Source: Anaerobaca sp035448545
Lineage (GTDB): Bacteria > Planctomycetota > Phycisphaerae > Sedimentisphaerales > Anaerobacaceae
Length of the DNA: 64,000 bases
Assembly (NCBI GenBank): GCA_035448545.1
Contig: DAOTJE010000006.1
Span: forward strand, 130,361 to 194,360
Direction of reading: 5' to 3'
The notes below the pieces were generated by a model. The model was not told where the DNA came from. It made no database searches and saw nothing but the letters and a program-made list of their open reading frames with translations. Position 1 is the first letter of the stretch, and every line of letters starts with the position of its first letter. The position numbers and the translations under genes are program-made. Below are positions 17,636-25,972 of the stretch, piece by piece.

Positions 17636-19792
17636 ATGAATAGACCCATCACGATTCTGTGTGGTGTGCTGGTGACGGGGGGCGTTCTTGTCGCGAAGGA
17701 GGCGGCAAGAACGTATCGCGACGAGCCCTTCGGCCAGGACCACAGCGAGAAAGCCCCTCTGGCGTCTGAACTTCACCGCGCCCAACTGCGGAAGGTCCGC
17801 GCCGACCGCAATGGCCGAGTCATTGTGCTCTCGGACAAGGGGCTGTTGCAGGTCCACGATGGCAGGCTCCAGCCGGACCGGCTCCACCGGCCTTTGGCGG
17901 ATATGCGCATCAGGGACATGGAGGTCCACGAAGGCCAATTCGTGTTTCTCACCGACCAGCATGTCTTGAGCAACGCCTGGGCAGGCCGGTTCCTTGTGAA
18001 CCACAAGATGCCCGGTGCCGCAAGACTGACAATGGGAAGGGCTCTTGATTTCCTGGTCGCCGGGGGCGAACGTGTCACTTGCTTTCGTGCACAAGACGCT
18101 GTCGGCAATTGTCCCATCGAAGGCGTCATCCGACAAGTGGCGTTCGATCCTGCCCGTGGGTGCTTTCTCGTTCTCACGGACAGCGCACTGTGGCGCGTGA
18201 CATCGGACAGCAACCAGACGGCCGTCTTCCGGTACGAGAAGATGAACTGTCTTGGCCTGACGGACGATGCCCTGCTGATTGGCACATCGGACGGCTTTGT
18301 GTCTCTGGACCCGGTGTCGTTTGTCCAGCGGTCGGCCCTCGAGACGAAACTGCCCTGCACGGATATCCACTGCATCGAGCGCATTGGCAACAAGACGTGG
18401 TTCGGGACGCCGCGAGGCGCCTTTGCCATGAATCGCGGCGGGACCATCGATTACTACGCATCGAAGCGATGGCTGGTGGATGATGAGGTGATCGACATTG
18501 CTCCGGGGCCGGATGATTCGGTGCTGGTCCTCTCAAAAACAGGTTTGAGCATAATCCACTTTACGGAGATGACGCTGTCCGACAAGGCCGAGCACTTCGA
18601 CCGGCTTGTGCGTCAGAGGCACATCCGCTACGGTTTCAACAGCGCGTTCGTCATGAGCCAGCCGGGCGACCTGTCCACCGGGACGCTGATCGACGAGGAC
18701 AACGACGGTCTGTGGACCTCGATGTACCTGGCGGGCGAGCTGTTCCGCTACGCCGTGACGAAATCGGACGAGGCGCTGCACAACTGCTATGAGTCCTTCG
18801 AAGCGATGGAACGGCTCATCGAGATCACGCCGATGGAGGGCTTTCCCGCCCGCTCCTTTGACCGGGCCGGCTATCAGGTGGCCGACAAGCCACGCTGGCA
18901 ACCGGCGGCCGACCCACACTGGGTCTGGAAGGCAACCACCAGCAGCGACGAGATCGTCGGACACTTCTTCGCGTACGCGATCTTTGCCGAGGTCGTGCCG
19001 GACCGGAGCTGGCGCGACCGGGCCGTTGCGCTGATCGACGCCATCATGGACCACATCGTGCGACACGACTGGTACCTGGTGGACTACGACGGCAAGCCCA
19101 CGCAATGGGGTCGCTGGAACCCCGACTACGTCAACCGGTTCCCACGCCAGGTGGGCGACCGGCGGCTCAACTCGATCGAGATCATTGCCTTCCTTCAGAC
19201 CGCCTGGTACTTCACGGGCAAAGACCTTTACCGGCAGAAGGCCTTCGAGCTGTTCGAGAACCACGGCTACCTCGACAACATCATGATCCCGGTCTCGGAG
19301 ATCGGCCGCGTGCCGGGGGTCGATCTGACGACGGAATGGAATCATTCCGATGACGAGCTGGCCTTCCTGAGCTACTGGAATCTGTATCGCTATGCCTTCA
19401 CCGAGGCGCTTCGTGAGCAGTACCGCCAGGCCATCCGGGAACACTGGCAGATCGAGCGACCCGAGAAAAACCCGCTGTGGAACTTCATCTATGCCCACAC
19501 GGGGGCCGAACAGTTCGATCTGGCCGAGTCGATCTGGAGCCTGAAGCAGTTCCCTCTCGATACAATCGGCTGGGACATCCGCAACAGCGACCGGAGGGAC
19601 CTCTCGTTTCTGGAGCCGAACTTCCGCCAGCAGTCCACGGCCGAAGTCCTGCCGCCCGACGAACGGCCGATGAGCAAACACAACGGCAACGCCTTCCGAC
19701 TGGACGGCGGCGAGAGCGGCCGCTATGAGTTCAGCGGGGACATCTACCTCCTGCCCTACTGGATGGGCCGCTACCTCGGCGTCATCCGCTGA
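17636..19792 (+). CDS. Large protein with propeller-like N-half and helical-toroid C-half, unknown function
   Basis: A 718-aa protein with a short hydrophobic N-terminus (ITILCGVLVTGGVLV) that may export or anchor it. Residues about 45-310 contain recurring short beta motifs such as VRADRNGRVIVLSDKGLLQV and LGLTDDALLIGTSDGFVSLD, like the propeller repeats of two-component-regulator-type proteins. From about 325 onwards the sequence is helical and rich in W, Y and H (DNDGLWTSMYLAGELFRYA, RNWNPDYVNRF-like segments, TTEWNHSDDELAFLSYWNLY). This resembles the (alpha/alpha)6 toroids of unsaturated glucuronidase or lyase type enzymes. No catalytic residue can be assigned from sequence alone. The next gene, a MalY-type lyase, starts 145 bp later. 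Confidence 0.75.
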   Translation: MNRPITILCGVLVTGGVLVAKEAARTYRDEPFGQDHSEKAPLASELHRAQLRKVRADRNGRVIVLSDKGLLQVHDGRLQPDRLHRPLADMRIRDMEVHEGQFVFLTDQHVLSNAWAGRFLVNHKMPGAARLTMGRALDFLVAGGERVTCFRAQDAVGNCPIEGVIRQVAFDPARGCFLVLTDSALWRVTSDSNQTAVFRYEKMNCLGLTDDALLIGTSDGFVSLDPVSFVQRSALETKLPCTDIHCIERIGNKTWFGTPRGAFAMNRGGTIDYYASKRWLVDDEVIDIAPGPDDSVLVLSKTGLSIIHFTEMTLSDKAEHFDRLVRQRHIRYGFNSAFVMSQPGDLSTGTLIDEDNDGLWTSMYLAGELFRYAVTKSDEALHNCYESFEAMERLIEITPMEGFPARSFDRAGYQVADKPRWQPAADPHWVWKATTSSDEIVGHFFAYAIFAEVVPDRSWRDRAVALIDAIMDHIVRHDWYLVDYDGKPTQWGRWNPDYVNRFPRQVGDRRLNSIEIIAFLQTAWYFTGKDLYRQKAFELFENHGYLDNIMIPVSEIGRVPGVDLTTEWNHSDDELAFLSYWNLYRYAFTEALREQYRQAIREHWQIERPEKNPLWNFIYAHTGAEQFDLAESIWSLKQFPLDTIGWDIRNSDRRDLSFLEPNFRQQSTAEVLPPDERPMSKHNGNAFRLDGGESGRYEFSGDIYLLPYWMGRYLGVIR

Positions 19793-19936
19793 GGCGGGTT
19801 TCCTGTCACACAATACAGGCTCACCGGGCAAATGAGCATGGTCTATCGTGACCGAAAGTGGTAGGATGCGGCGAGATTGGACTGTCGTCGCGGCCCTCCG
19901 TGACGGAAGTTTCCCAGAGAAGGAGAATCCGTCGAC

Positions 19937-21091
19937 ATGAGCTTTGATTTCGAGACTGTGCCCGACCGGCGGAACACCGACAGCCTCAAGTGGCGCCGCT
20001 ACCACGGCCGGGACGTTATTCCGATGTGGGTGGCGGACATGGACTTTCGGGCGCCGGCGTGCGTGCTGGAGGCGCTGCACGCACGGGTCGAGCACGGGGT
20101 GTTCGGCTATGCGGTTCCGCCGGAAGGGTTGGTGGAGGCGGTGGTCGAGCGGGTGGAGCGGCGATATCGCTGGAAGATTGAGCCTTCCTGGATCGTATGG
20201 TTGCCGGGGCTGGTTCCGGCGCTGAACCTGGCGAGCCGGGCCTTTGGCGACGATGGCGACGAGGTGCTGACCTTCACGCCGGCGTATCCACCCTTCCTGG
20301 CGGCCCCGGGACACATGCGCAGGGAGCTGCGGGTCGTTCCGTTGCGAAGGGACGGCAACCGCTGGACCTTCGACCTCGAACGGTTCAAGCGAGAGCTATC
20401 GGATCGGTCGAAAGTGCTGCTGCTGTGCAATCCGCACAACCCGGTCGGCCGGCGGTACGAGCCGGAAGAACTGCGGGGCGTCGCGGAGATCTGCCTGCGC
20501 CGCAACGTCGTCATCTGCTCGGACGAGATTCACTGCGACCTTGTCCTCGACGGCGGCCCGCACGTGCCGATTGCCACACTCGGCGAGGAGATCGCCGCTC
20601 GCACGATCACGCTGATGGCGCCGAGCAAGACGTTTAACATCCCGGGGCTCAACTGTGCCTTTGCCATCATCCCGAACGTGGAGTTGCGCAAGCCCTTCAA
20701 GAGGGCCCGCGAGGGGATCGTCCCGGGCACCAACGCCCTGGGTTACGCCGCCTGTCTGGCCGCCTACCGCGACGGCGAGCCGTGGAGAGCGGCGCTGATC
20801 GATGTCTTGCGTCGCAACAGGGATATCGTATACCGGACCGTCAACGAGGAGATTGCGGGGCTGTCGATGGACCAGGTCCAGGCGACATACCTGGCATGGA
20901 TCAACACGACGGAGCTGGGCCTGCCCGAGCCGGCGAAATTCTTCGAGCAGGCGGGTGTGGGACTCTCGGACGGCGCAGACTTCCAGGGGCCGGGCTATGT
21001 ACGGCTGAATTTCGGATGTCCGGAGAAGACCTTACGCGAAGGCCTCAACCGCATGAAGCACGCTGTCGAAGAGTTTACACGCCATCGATAG
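19937..21091 (+). CDS. PLP-dependent C-S lyase / aminotransferase, MalY/PatB family
   Basis: A 384-aa fold-type I PLP enzyme. It begins MSFDFETVPDRRNTDSLKW, typical of cystathionine beta-lyase-like MalY/PatB proteins, and includes PMWVADMDF (the substrate loop), LLLCNPHNPVGR, and ICSDEIHCDLVL. The Schiff-base lysine lies in LMAPSKTFNIPGLNCAF. Relatives cleave C-S bonds of cystathionine or cysteine, releasing homocysteine or H2S; some act as regulators. This could connect to the sulfur-assimilation operon at 35-37 kb, though the two are 15 kb apart. It is cytosolic, and an AAGGAG lies 11 bases before the ATG. Confidence 0.9.
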   Translation: MSFDFETVPDRRNTDSLKWRRYHGRDVIPMWVADMDFRAPACVLEALHARVEHGVFGYAVPPEGLVEAVVERVERRYRWKIEPSWIVWLPGLVPALNLASRAFGDDGDEVLTFTPAYPPFLAAPGHMRRELRVVPLRRDGNRWTFDLERFKRELSDRSKVLLLCNPHNPVGRRYEPEELRGVAEICLRRNVVICSDEIHCDLVLDGGPHVPIATLGEEIAARTITLMAPSKTFNIPGLNCAFAIIPNVELRKPFKRAREGIVPGTNALGYAACLAAYRDGEPWRAALIDVLRRNRDIVYRTVNEEIAGLSMDQVQATYLAWINTTELGLPEPAKFFEQAGVGLSDGADFQGPGYVRLNFGCPEKTLREGLNRMKHAVEEFTRHR

Positions 21092-21130
21092 ACCAATCCT
21101 GCAACGCGACTGATTCCGGAGGTTCCGCTT

Positions 21131-24100
21131 ATGAAGCCATCCCGTTTGATTCCGGGTCTGGTTCTGTCTATTGTGTCACTGGCCTGGGCTGTTGAAGCGA
21201 CGCAGGACGACTACGGCGCGCCCGCGGTTGAGGTCCGACAGGAAGACGGGCGATGGATTGTGCAGGGACGCAGAAGCCGCGTCGAGGTCAATCCGGCCGA
21301 CTTGCAGATGATCCTCAGCGCCGGCGGTCGCACCTGGTCCACCGTCGCGTCGGCGGTGGGCGATTTGATTGTCGAAGCGGGTGGAAAGACGTACACGCTG
21401 TGCCTGGCCGAAGCGAAGGAGCGGGAGGTCTCGCCTTACCAGACCGGATTCAAGACCGGCGTCAAGATCGGGCTACGCGGTTACGCTCATGAAGGGACCG
21501 AGATCGACTTGTCGATCGCGCTGTCCGCCTGCCTGGAGGGTCCGCAGGAAGACCTTGTCTGTGAGCTGATTGCCGACGAGAGCCGTTGTCAGGTGATGGA
21601 GTGCCTCTGGCCGCCGGCGCTGGCCGACAGTTCGTTCGATACGACAATCGTTCCGTTCATGCAGGGGATGCTCCTGCCCAAGGACTGGCCGCAGAAGGTC
21701 TATCTGTACGACACGCTGAGTTACGGGCGCGGTCTGTACATGCCGTGGTGGGGACATCAACAGGCCGACTCCGCGCTGCTCGTGCTGATGGAGACGCCCG
21801 ACGACGGCGGCTGTCACTTCGATCATCCGGCAGGCGGACCGACGCGGATGCAACTGCGATGGGTCCACTCCCTCGGCCGGTTGCGTTATCCACGGCGTGT
21901 CCGCCTGTGCCTCTTCGACAAGGGCAACTACGTGGACATGGCCAAGCGCTACCGCGCCTACGTCCGCCGGACCGGCCACTTTGTCTCACTGCGGGAGAAG
22001 ATCGCGCGCACGCCGCTCGTGGCCAGACTCGTCGGCAGTCCCGTCATCCACGCGGGCATCCTGGTTCATATCCAGCCCGAGTCGCAATACTACAACAAGG
22101 ACGATCCCTCCAAGAATCACATCCTCACGACGTTCGACCAGATGGCCGCGTACCTGCGTGGTGTGGCCGGCAAAGGCGTGCCGCGCGCGTACGTCCATCT
22201 CGACGGATGGGGCTTTCGAGGCTACGACAATCTGCACCCCGACGTGTTGCCACCCTGCCCGGAGGCGGGCGGCTGGGACGGAATGAAGCGGCTGGCGCAA
22301 ACGTGCGAAGACCTGAACTACGTGTTCGCGATCCACGACCAGTACCGGGACTACTACTGCGACGCGAAATCGTACGATCCGAGACACACCATCGTCGACC
22401 GCAACGGGGAGCGGCCCCTGTATGGCCTGTGGTATGGCGGCCGGCAGTCTATTCTCTGCCCGCGACTGGCGCCGGGACACGTGCAGAAGAACTACAGCGC
22501 CCTGCTGGACCACGGCATCAAGGTGCGCGGCGCCTATCTGGATGTCTTCGCGGTGGTGCCTCCCGACGAGTGCTACAGTCCCGAGCATCCGGCGACGCGC
22601 ACCGACTGCCTGACGTACCGGGGGATGTGCTTCGACTTCATCCGCTCGACCGGGGGCGTGGTCAGTTCCGAGGAGCCGGCCGACTGGGCGATTCCGCACC
22701 TCGACCTGGTCCACCATGGGCCGTACGCCCTGACACCGGGTCCGGGCTCCGGTCCGGCCATGGGTGTCCCGATCCCGCTGTTCAACCTCGTCTATCACGA
22801 TGCGCTGCTGATGCCCTGGTCGCTGGACAGGGGAGCCTGGGGTATTCCCGAGACCGATCGGGGCTACCTGCATGGCCTGGCCAATGCGGGTCTTCCCTAT
22901 CTGTCACTCGATCCGGGCCAGGTGGAGCTGGAGCAGGTTCGCACCATGTGCGCCCTGCACCAGCGCGTCGGACTTCTGGAGATGACCAAGCACGAGTTCC
23001 TCGACGAGTCCCTCCGCAAACAACGCACGACCTTCGCCGACGGTACCACCGTCACGATCGATCTGAACGATGACAGCTTCCGCATCACGCCGGAGCTGTC
23101 ACCCGCAGGCAGGCCCGCGCCCCCTCCGGAAGCCAAGTACATCGACGGCCGGCGGAACTACCACTTCGACGGCGCGATCTCCCGCGCCGTGCTGGAGAAC
23201 TACCTGTCGCGCGCGATCACCATGAGCGAAGTCCTGCACGGTCAGGGCAACGTGGACGACAACCTCCGCATGCTCGACAACATCGGCGCCAAGTTCATCG
23301 GTCGGGCCATCTACCGCTGGGGTGGCGAGGCCGACCTGGAAAACCTGCTCGCGACAGCAAAACCGATTGCCGAGCGAATTCACGCCATGGATCCCAACAT
23401 TGTTCTCCAGGCGGCCGCGTTTGAGATCGTCACCGAGCAGGTCAACCGGATTGCTGTTCCGGCTGCTCTCTTTGACGAGTTCGGTCTCGAACCGCAGCAG
23501 CGCAATTTCCGCTACGAGGCCATGCTCTATGCGGATGGGCACCGGGTCGACCAGTGGCGGCGCGGCTCGTCCGTGCCGGACATGAGCCAGTTGGAAACGC
23601 GGATGTGGTTCACCTACCTCTGCCAGCGGTACGTCGACATTGGCGTCGAGGCGATTCACTTCGGCCAGGTGGAGATCATGGATGACCGCGATCCCGACCA
23701 CGTCCACTGGCGTGACATGATGCGCCGGGTCCGCCAATATGCCCGCCGACACGCCAGACGGCACATGGTCATCTGTGACGCTCACGTGCCCAGCGGAGGT
23801 ATCGTCCACGCGGGCGAACTGATGTTCGACGTGCATTCGTTCCCGTTGCGGATCGACGAGGTCGTCGAGCATCCCGAGCAGGGCGTTCTGAAGGTCGGCT
23901 ATCTTGACAGCCTCTTCGGCCGCAGCAAAGGCGGCGTGACCCCGAGCGGATGGTCGTGCGAAAGCCTGCCCTATCTGGTCGAGCTGGACAACTTCGGGCG
24001 AAGCGGACGCGAGGGCCGGAATATCGGCGCCCACTGGATCTGGGGCTACGACGAAATCTGCTGGTTTGCTCACCAGAGCCCCGAATACCGCAACCAATGG

Positions 24101-24289
24101 CTTCGTTATGCCTGGGACTGGATCTGCCGGCACGACCGCAACGGCTACCTTCAGATGCCCGGCAGCCGCACGCTCGCGGCCCCCGTCGGTGACGTGCACT
24201 GGTACTGGGCCAACACGCCGAGCGACGCGGTGCCGACCGGCTTCGGCCAGGAAGAAACCATCAAATCCATCTGGGGCGACGAACCCTGA
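21131..24289 (+). CDS. Very large exported GH-like protein with two barrel-type regions (DUF5696-like)
   Basis: A 1052-aa protein with a signal peptide (SRLIPGLVLSIVSLAWAVEA). After a beta-rich segment, residues about 330-620 form a glycosidase-like barrel. Its motifs include AYVHLDGWGFRGYDNLHPD, ACPEAGGWDGMKRLA-like text, FAIHDQYRDYYCD and RGAYLDVFAVVPPDECY, which resemble DUF5696 / GH101-related proteins. A proline-rich joint (about 655-665) precedes a second region (about 670-1052) with DNIGAKFIGRAIYRWGG, AIHFGQVEIMDD and HWIWGYDEICWFAHQSPEY, again barrel-like. GGAGG lies eight bases before the ATG. I infer a periplasmic or surface polysaccharide-active enzyme; catalytic residues are not assigned. 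Confidence 0.8.
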   Translation: MKPSRLIPGLVLSIVSLAWAVEATQDDYGAPAVEVRQEDGRWIVQGRRSRVEVNPADLQMILSAGGRTWSTVASAVGDLIVEAGGKTYTLCLAEAKEREVSPYQTGFKTGVKIGLRGYAHEGTEIDLSIALSACLEGPQEDLVCELIADESRCQVMECLWPPALADSSFDTTIVPFMQGMLLPKDWPQKVYLYDTLSYGRGLYMPWWGHQQADSALLVLMETPDDGGCHFDHPAGGPTRMQLRWVHSLGRLRYPRRVRLCLFDKGNYVDMAKRYRAYVRRTGHFVSLREKIARTPLVARLVGSPVIHAGILVHIQPESQYYNKDDPSKNHILTTFDQMAAYLRGVAGKGVPRAYVHLDGWGFRGYDNLHPDVLPPCPEAGGWDGMKRLAQTCEDLNYVFAIHDQYRDYYCDAKSYDPRHTIVDRNGERPLYGLWYGGRQSILCPRLAPGHVQKNYSALLDHGIKVRGAYLDVFAVVPPDECYSPEHPATRTDCLTYRGMCFDFIRSTGGVVSSEEPADWAIPHLDLVHHGPYALTPGPGSGPAMGVPIPLFNLVYHDALLMPWSLDRGAWGIPETDRGYLHGLANAGLPYLSLDPGQVELEQVRTMCALHQRVGLLEMTKHEFLDESLRKQRTTFADGTTVTIDLNDDSFRITPELSPAGRPAPPPEAKYIDGRRNYHFDGAISRAVLENYLSRAITMSEVLHGQGNVDDNLRMLDNIGAKFIGRAIYRWGGEADLENLLATAKPIAERIHAMDPNIVLQAAAFEIVTEQVNRIAVPAALFDEFGLEPQQRNFRYEAMLYADGHRVDQWRRGSSVPDMSQLETRMWFTYLCQRYVDIGVEAIHFGQVEIMDDRDPDHVHWRDMMRRVRQYARRHARRHMVICDAHVPSGGIVHAGELMFDVHSFPLRIDEVVEHPEQGVLKVGYLDSLFGRSKGGVTPSGWSCESLPYLVELDNFGRSGREGRNIGAHWIWGYDEICWFAHQSPEYRNQWLRYAWDWICRHDRNGYLQMPGSRTLAAPVGDVHWYWANTPSDAVPTGFGQEETIKSIWGDEP

Positions 24290-24367
24290 ACGACACATAG
24301 CAGCCCCGGAGGCGAAGGTTTTGGGATGACTCATGGTCGGGTGTGTCTGTGTTGATGAGAGATTGCT

Positions 24368-25924
24368 ATGAAGACCGCTCTTCTGTTGATGGCAGGGGTG
24401 ATTTTCGGTGTGGCTCCGGCGGTCTGCCAGGGTGCGTCTCCGGCTGATCACTGGACCGTGAAGGTAACCGGCGGCGAAGTTCGCGGCGTCGTTAAAGACG
24501 GTGTCGCGTCGTTCAAAGGCATCCCGTTCGCCGCGCCGCCGGTTGGCGAGTTGCGATGGAAGGCGCCGCAGCCGGTTGTGCCGTGGAACGGTGTGCGGGA
24601 GGCTGACAAGTTCGGGCCGCCGCCCATGCAGTCGGCCCTCTTGACGCTTTTGTACCAGGCCAGGCCCAGCGAGGACTGCCTGTATCTTAACGTTTGGACA
24701 GCCGCGAAGGACGCCGGTGAGCGCCGCCCAGTCATGGTCTATATCTACGGCGGGGCGTTCAACGGCGGAGCCGCCAACGCCTACGATGGGACCAACTTCG
24801 CCAACAAGAAGGGAGTCGTACTGGTCATACCCAACTACCGCGTCGGTGTCTTCGGTTTCCTCGCCCACCCCGAGCTCAGCGCCGAGAGCGGCAAGGGCTC
24901 CGGCTGCTATGGCATCCAGGACCAGATCGCCGCCCTGCGCTGGGTGAAGGAGAACATCGCTCAGTTCGGCGGCGATCCGTGTAACGTGACGGTCTTCGGC
25001 CAGTCGGCGGGCGGCATTTCGGTCTCCATTCTCGCGCAGTCGCCGCTTGCCAGGGGACTATTCCATCGGGCCATTTCCCAGAGTGGCGGATCGATGGCCC
25101 CGATCAAGACCGCTGCCGACCAGGAGAACGTCATCATTCCCTCGCTCGCTCTGGCGGAGCAGACGGGAAAGGCGTTTCTTGCCGACCTCGGGGTGGCCGA
25201 CATCCAGGCGGCCCGCGCGCTCAGCGCAAACGCCGTGCAGAAAGGCAAGGTCAGGAGCTTGCCTTGGCCCGTGGCCGACGGTGAGACGATCGTCGGCGAC
25301 AATCCGCTCGAGTTGTACGAGCGAGGGCAGTTCAATGACACCCCGGTGCTGGTCGGGACCAACTCCGACGACGCGTTGTTCGGCTCGAGACTGACGCCGG
25401 CGGCGTTCGAAAAGCGCATGCGGGAACAATATCCCCTGGCGGCTGAGGAGATCCTCGCGGCGTATCCGCACGCGACCACGGCGGAAGCCACTCGGTCCAC
25501 CCGCGATATCGCACGTGATGTGCTCTTTGCGTGGCCGAGCTGGGCGTGGGCGAAGATGCAGTCGCAGCACGGCAAGGGCAAGGCGTACCTCTACTATTTC
25601 GACTACGCCGACAAGCCGGGGGAGGCTGGCCACGGGGCGGAGATTGGCTACGTGTTCGGCAACCTGAGCGGCGGCTTGTTCAGGCGGGCTGTCTCGCCCG
25701 AGAAGCGCGCGATGTCGGAGGTGATCATGTCCTACTGGGTCAATTTCGCGACCCGTGGCAACCCCAATGGCCCCGGCTTGCCGCCGTGGCCTGCGTTTGA
25801 CGCAGAGACGATGAGCGCCATGATCTTCACCAGAACGCCCCAAGCAGGCCCGATTCCAAACCTCGAAAAGCTCAAGGCGTTCGACACGTACTACGCCAGG
25901 CTGAGGGAACACCGCCGCGAGTGA
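24368..25924 (+). CDS. Type-B carboxylesterase, exported
   Basis: A 518-aa alpha/beta hydrolase with a signal peptide (LLLMAGVIFGVAPAVCQGA). The oxyanion-hole motif is YIYGGAFNGG. The nucleophile elbow is GQSAGG (family usual GESAGG), about residue 217. The histidine sits in AGHGAEIGYVFGN. The opening 'FKGIPFAAPPVGELRWKAP' and the 'SEDCLYLNVW' segment are diagnostic of the family. It likely deacylates carbohydrate or aromatic esters. It follows the GH-like gene by about 80 bp and may share its transcript. Confidence 0.92.
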   Translation: MKTALLLMAGVIFGVAPAVCQGASPADHWTVKVTGGEVRGVVKDGVASFKGIPFAAPPVGELRWKAPQPVVPWNGVREADKFGPPPMQSALLTLLYQARPSEDCLYLNVWTAAKDAGERRPVMVYIYGGAFNGGAANAYDGTNFANKKGVVLVIPNYRVGVFGFLAHPELSAESGKGSGCYGIQDQIAALRWVKENIAQFGGDPCNVTVFGQSAGGISVSILAQSPLARGLFHRAISQSGGSMAPIKTAADQENVIIPSLALAEQTGKAFLADLGVADIQAARALSANAVQKGKVRSLPWPVADGETIVGDNPLELYERGQFNDTPVLVGTNSDDALFGSRLTPAAFEKRMREQYPLAAEEILAAYPHATTAEATRSTRDIARDVLFAWPSWAWAKMQSQHGKGKAYLYYFDYADKPGEAGHGAEIGYVFGNLSGGLFRRAVSPEKRAMSEVIMSYWVNFATRGNPNGPGLPPWPAFDAETMSAMIFTRTPQAGPIPNLEKLKAFDTYYARLREHRRE

Positions 25925-25972
25925 GTGATGGCTATCATCCCACGGGGCCACGCGATGTCACGGTAGCGCCGG

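Noticed and set aside
18533..20314. Minus-strand frame over the 17.6 kb gene and the MalY-type gene
   Set aside because: Shadow of two plus-strand genes.
23099..24868. Minus-strand frame over the DUF5696-like and esterase genes
   Set aside because: Shadow; no motif.
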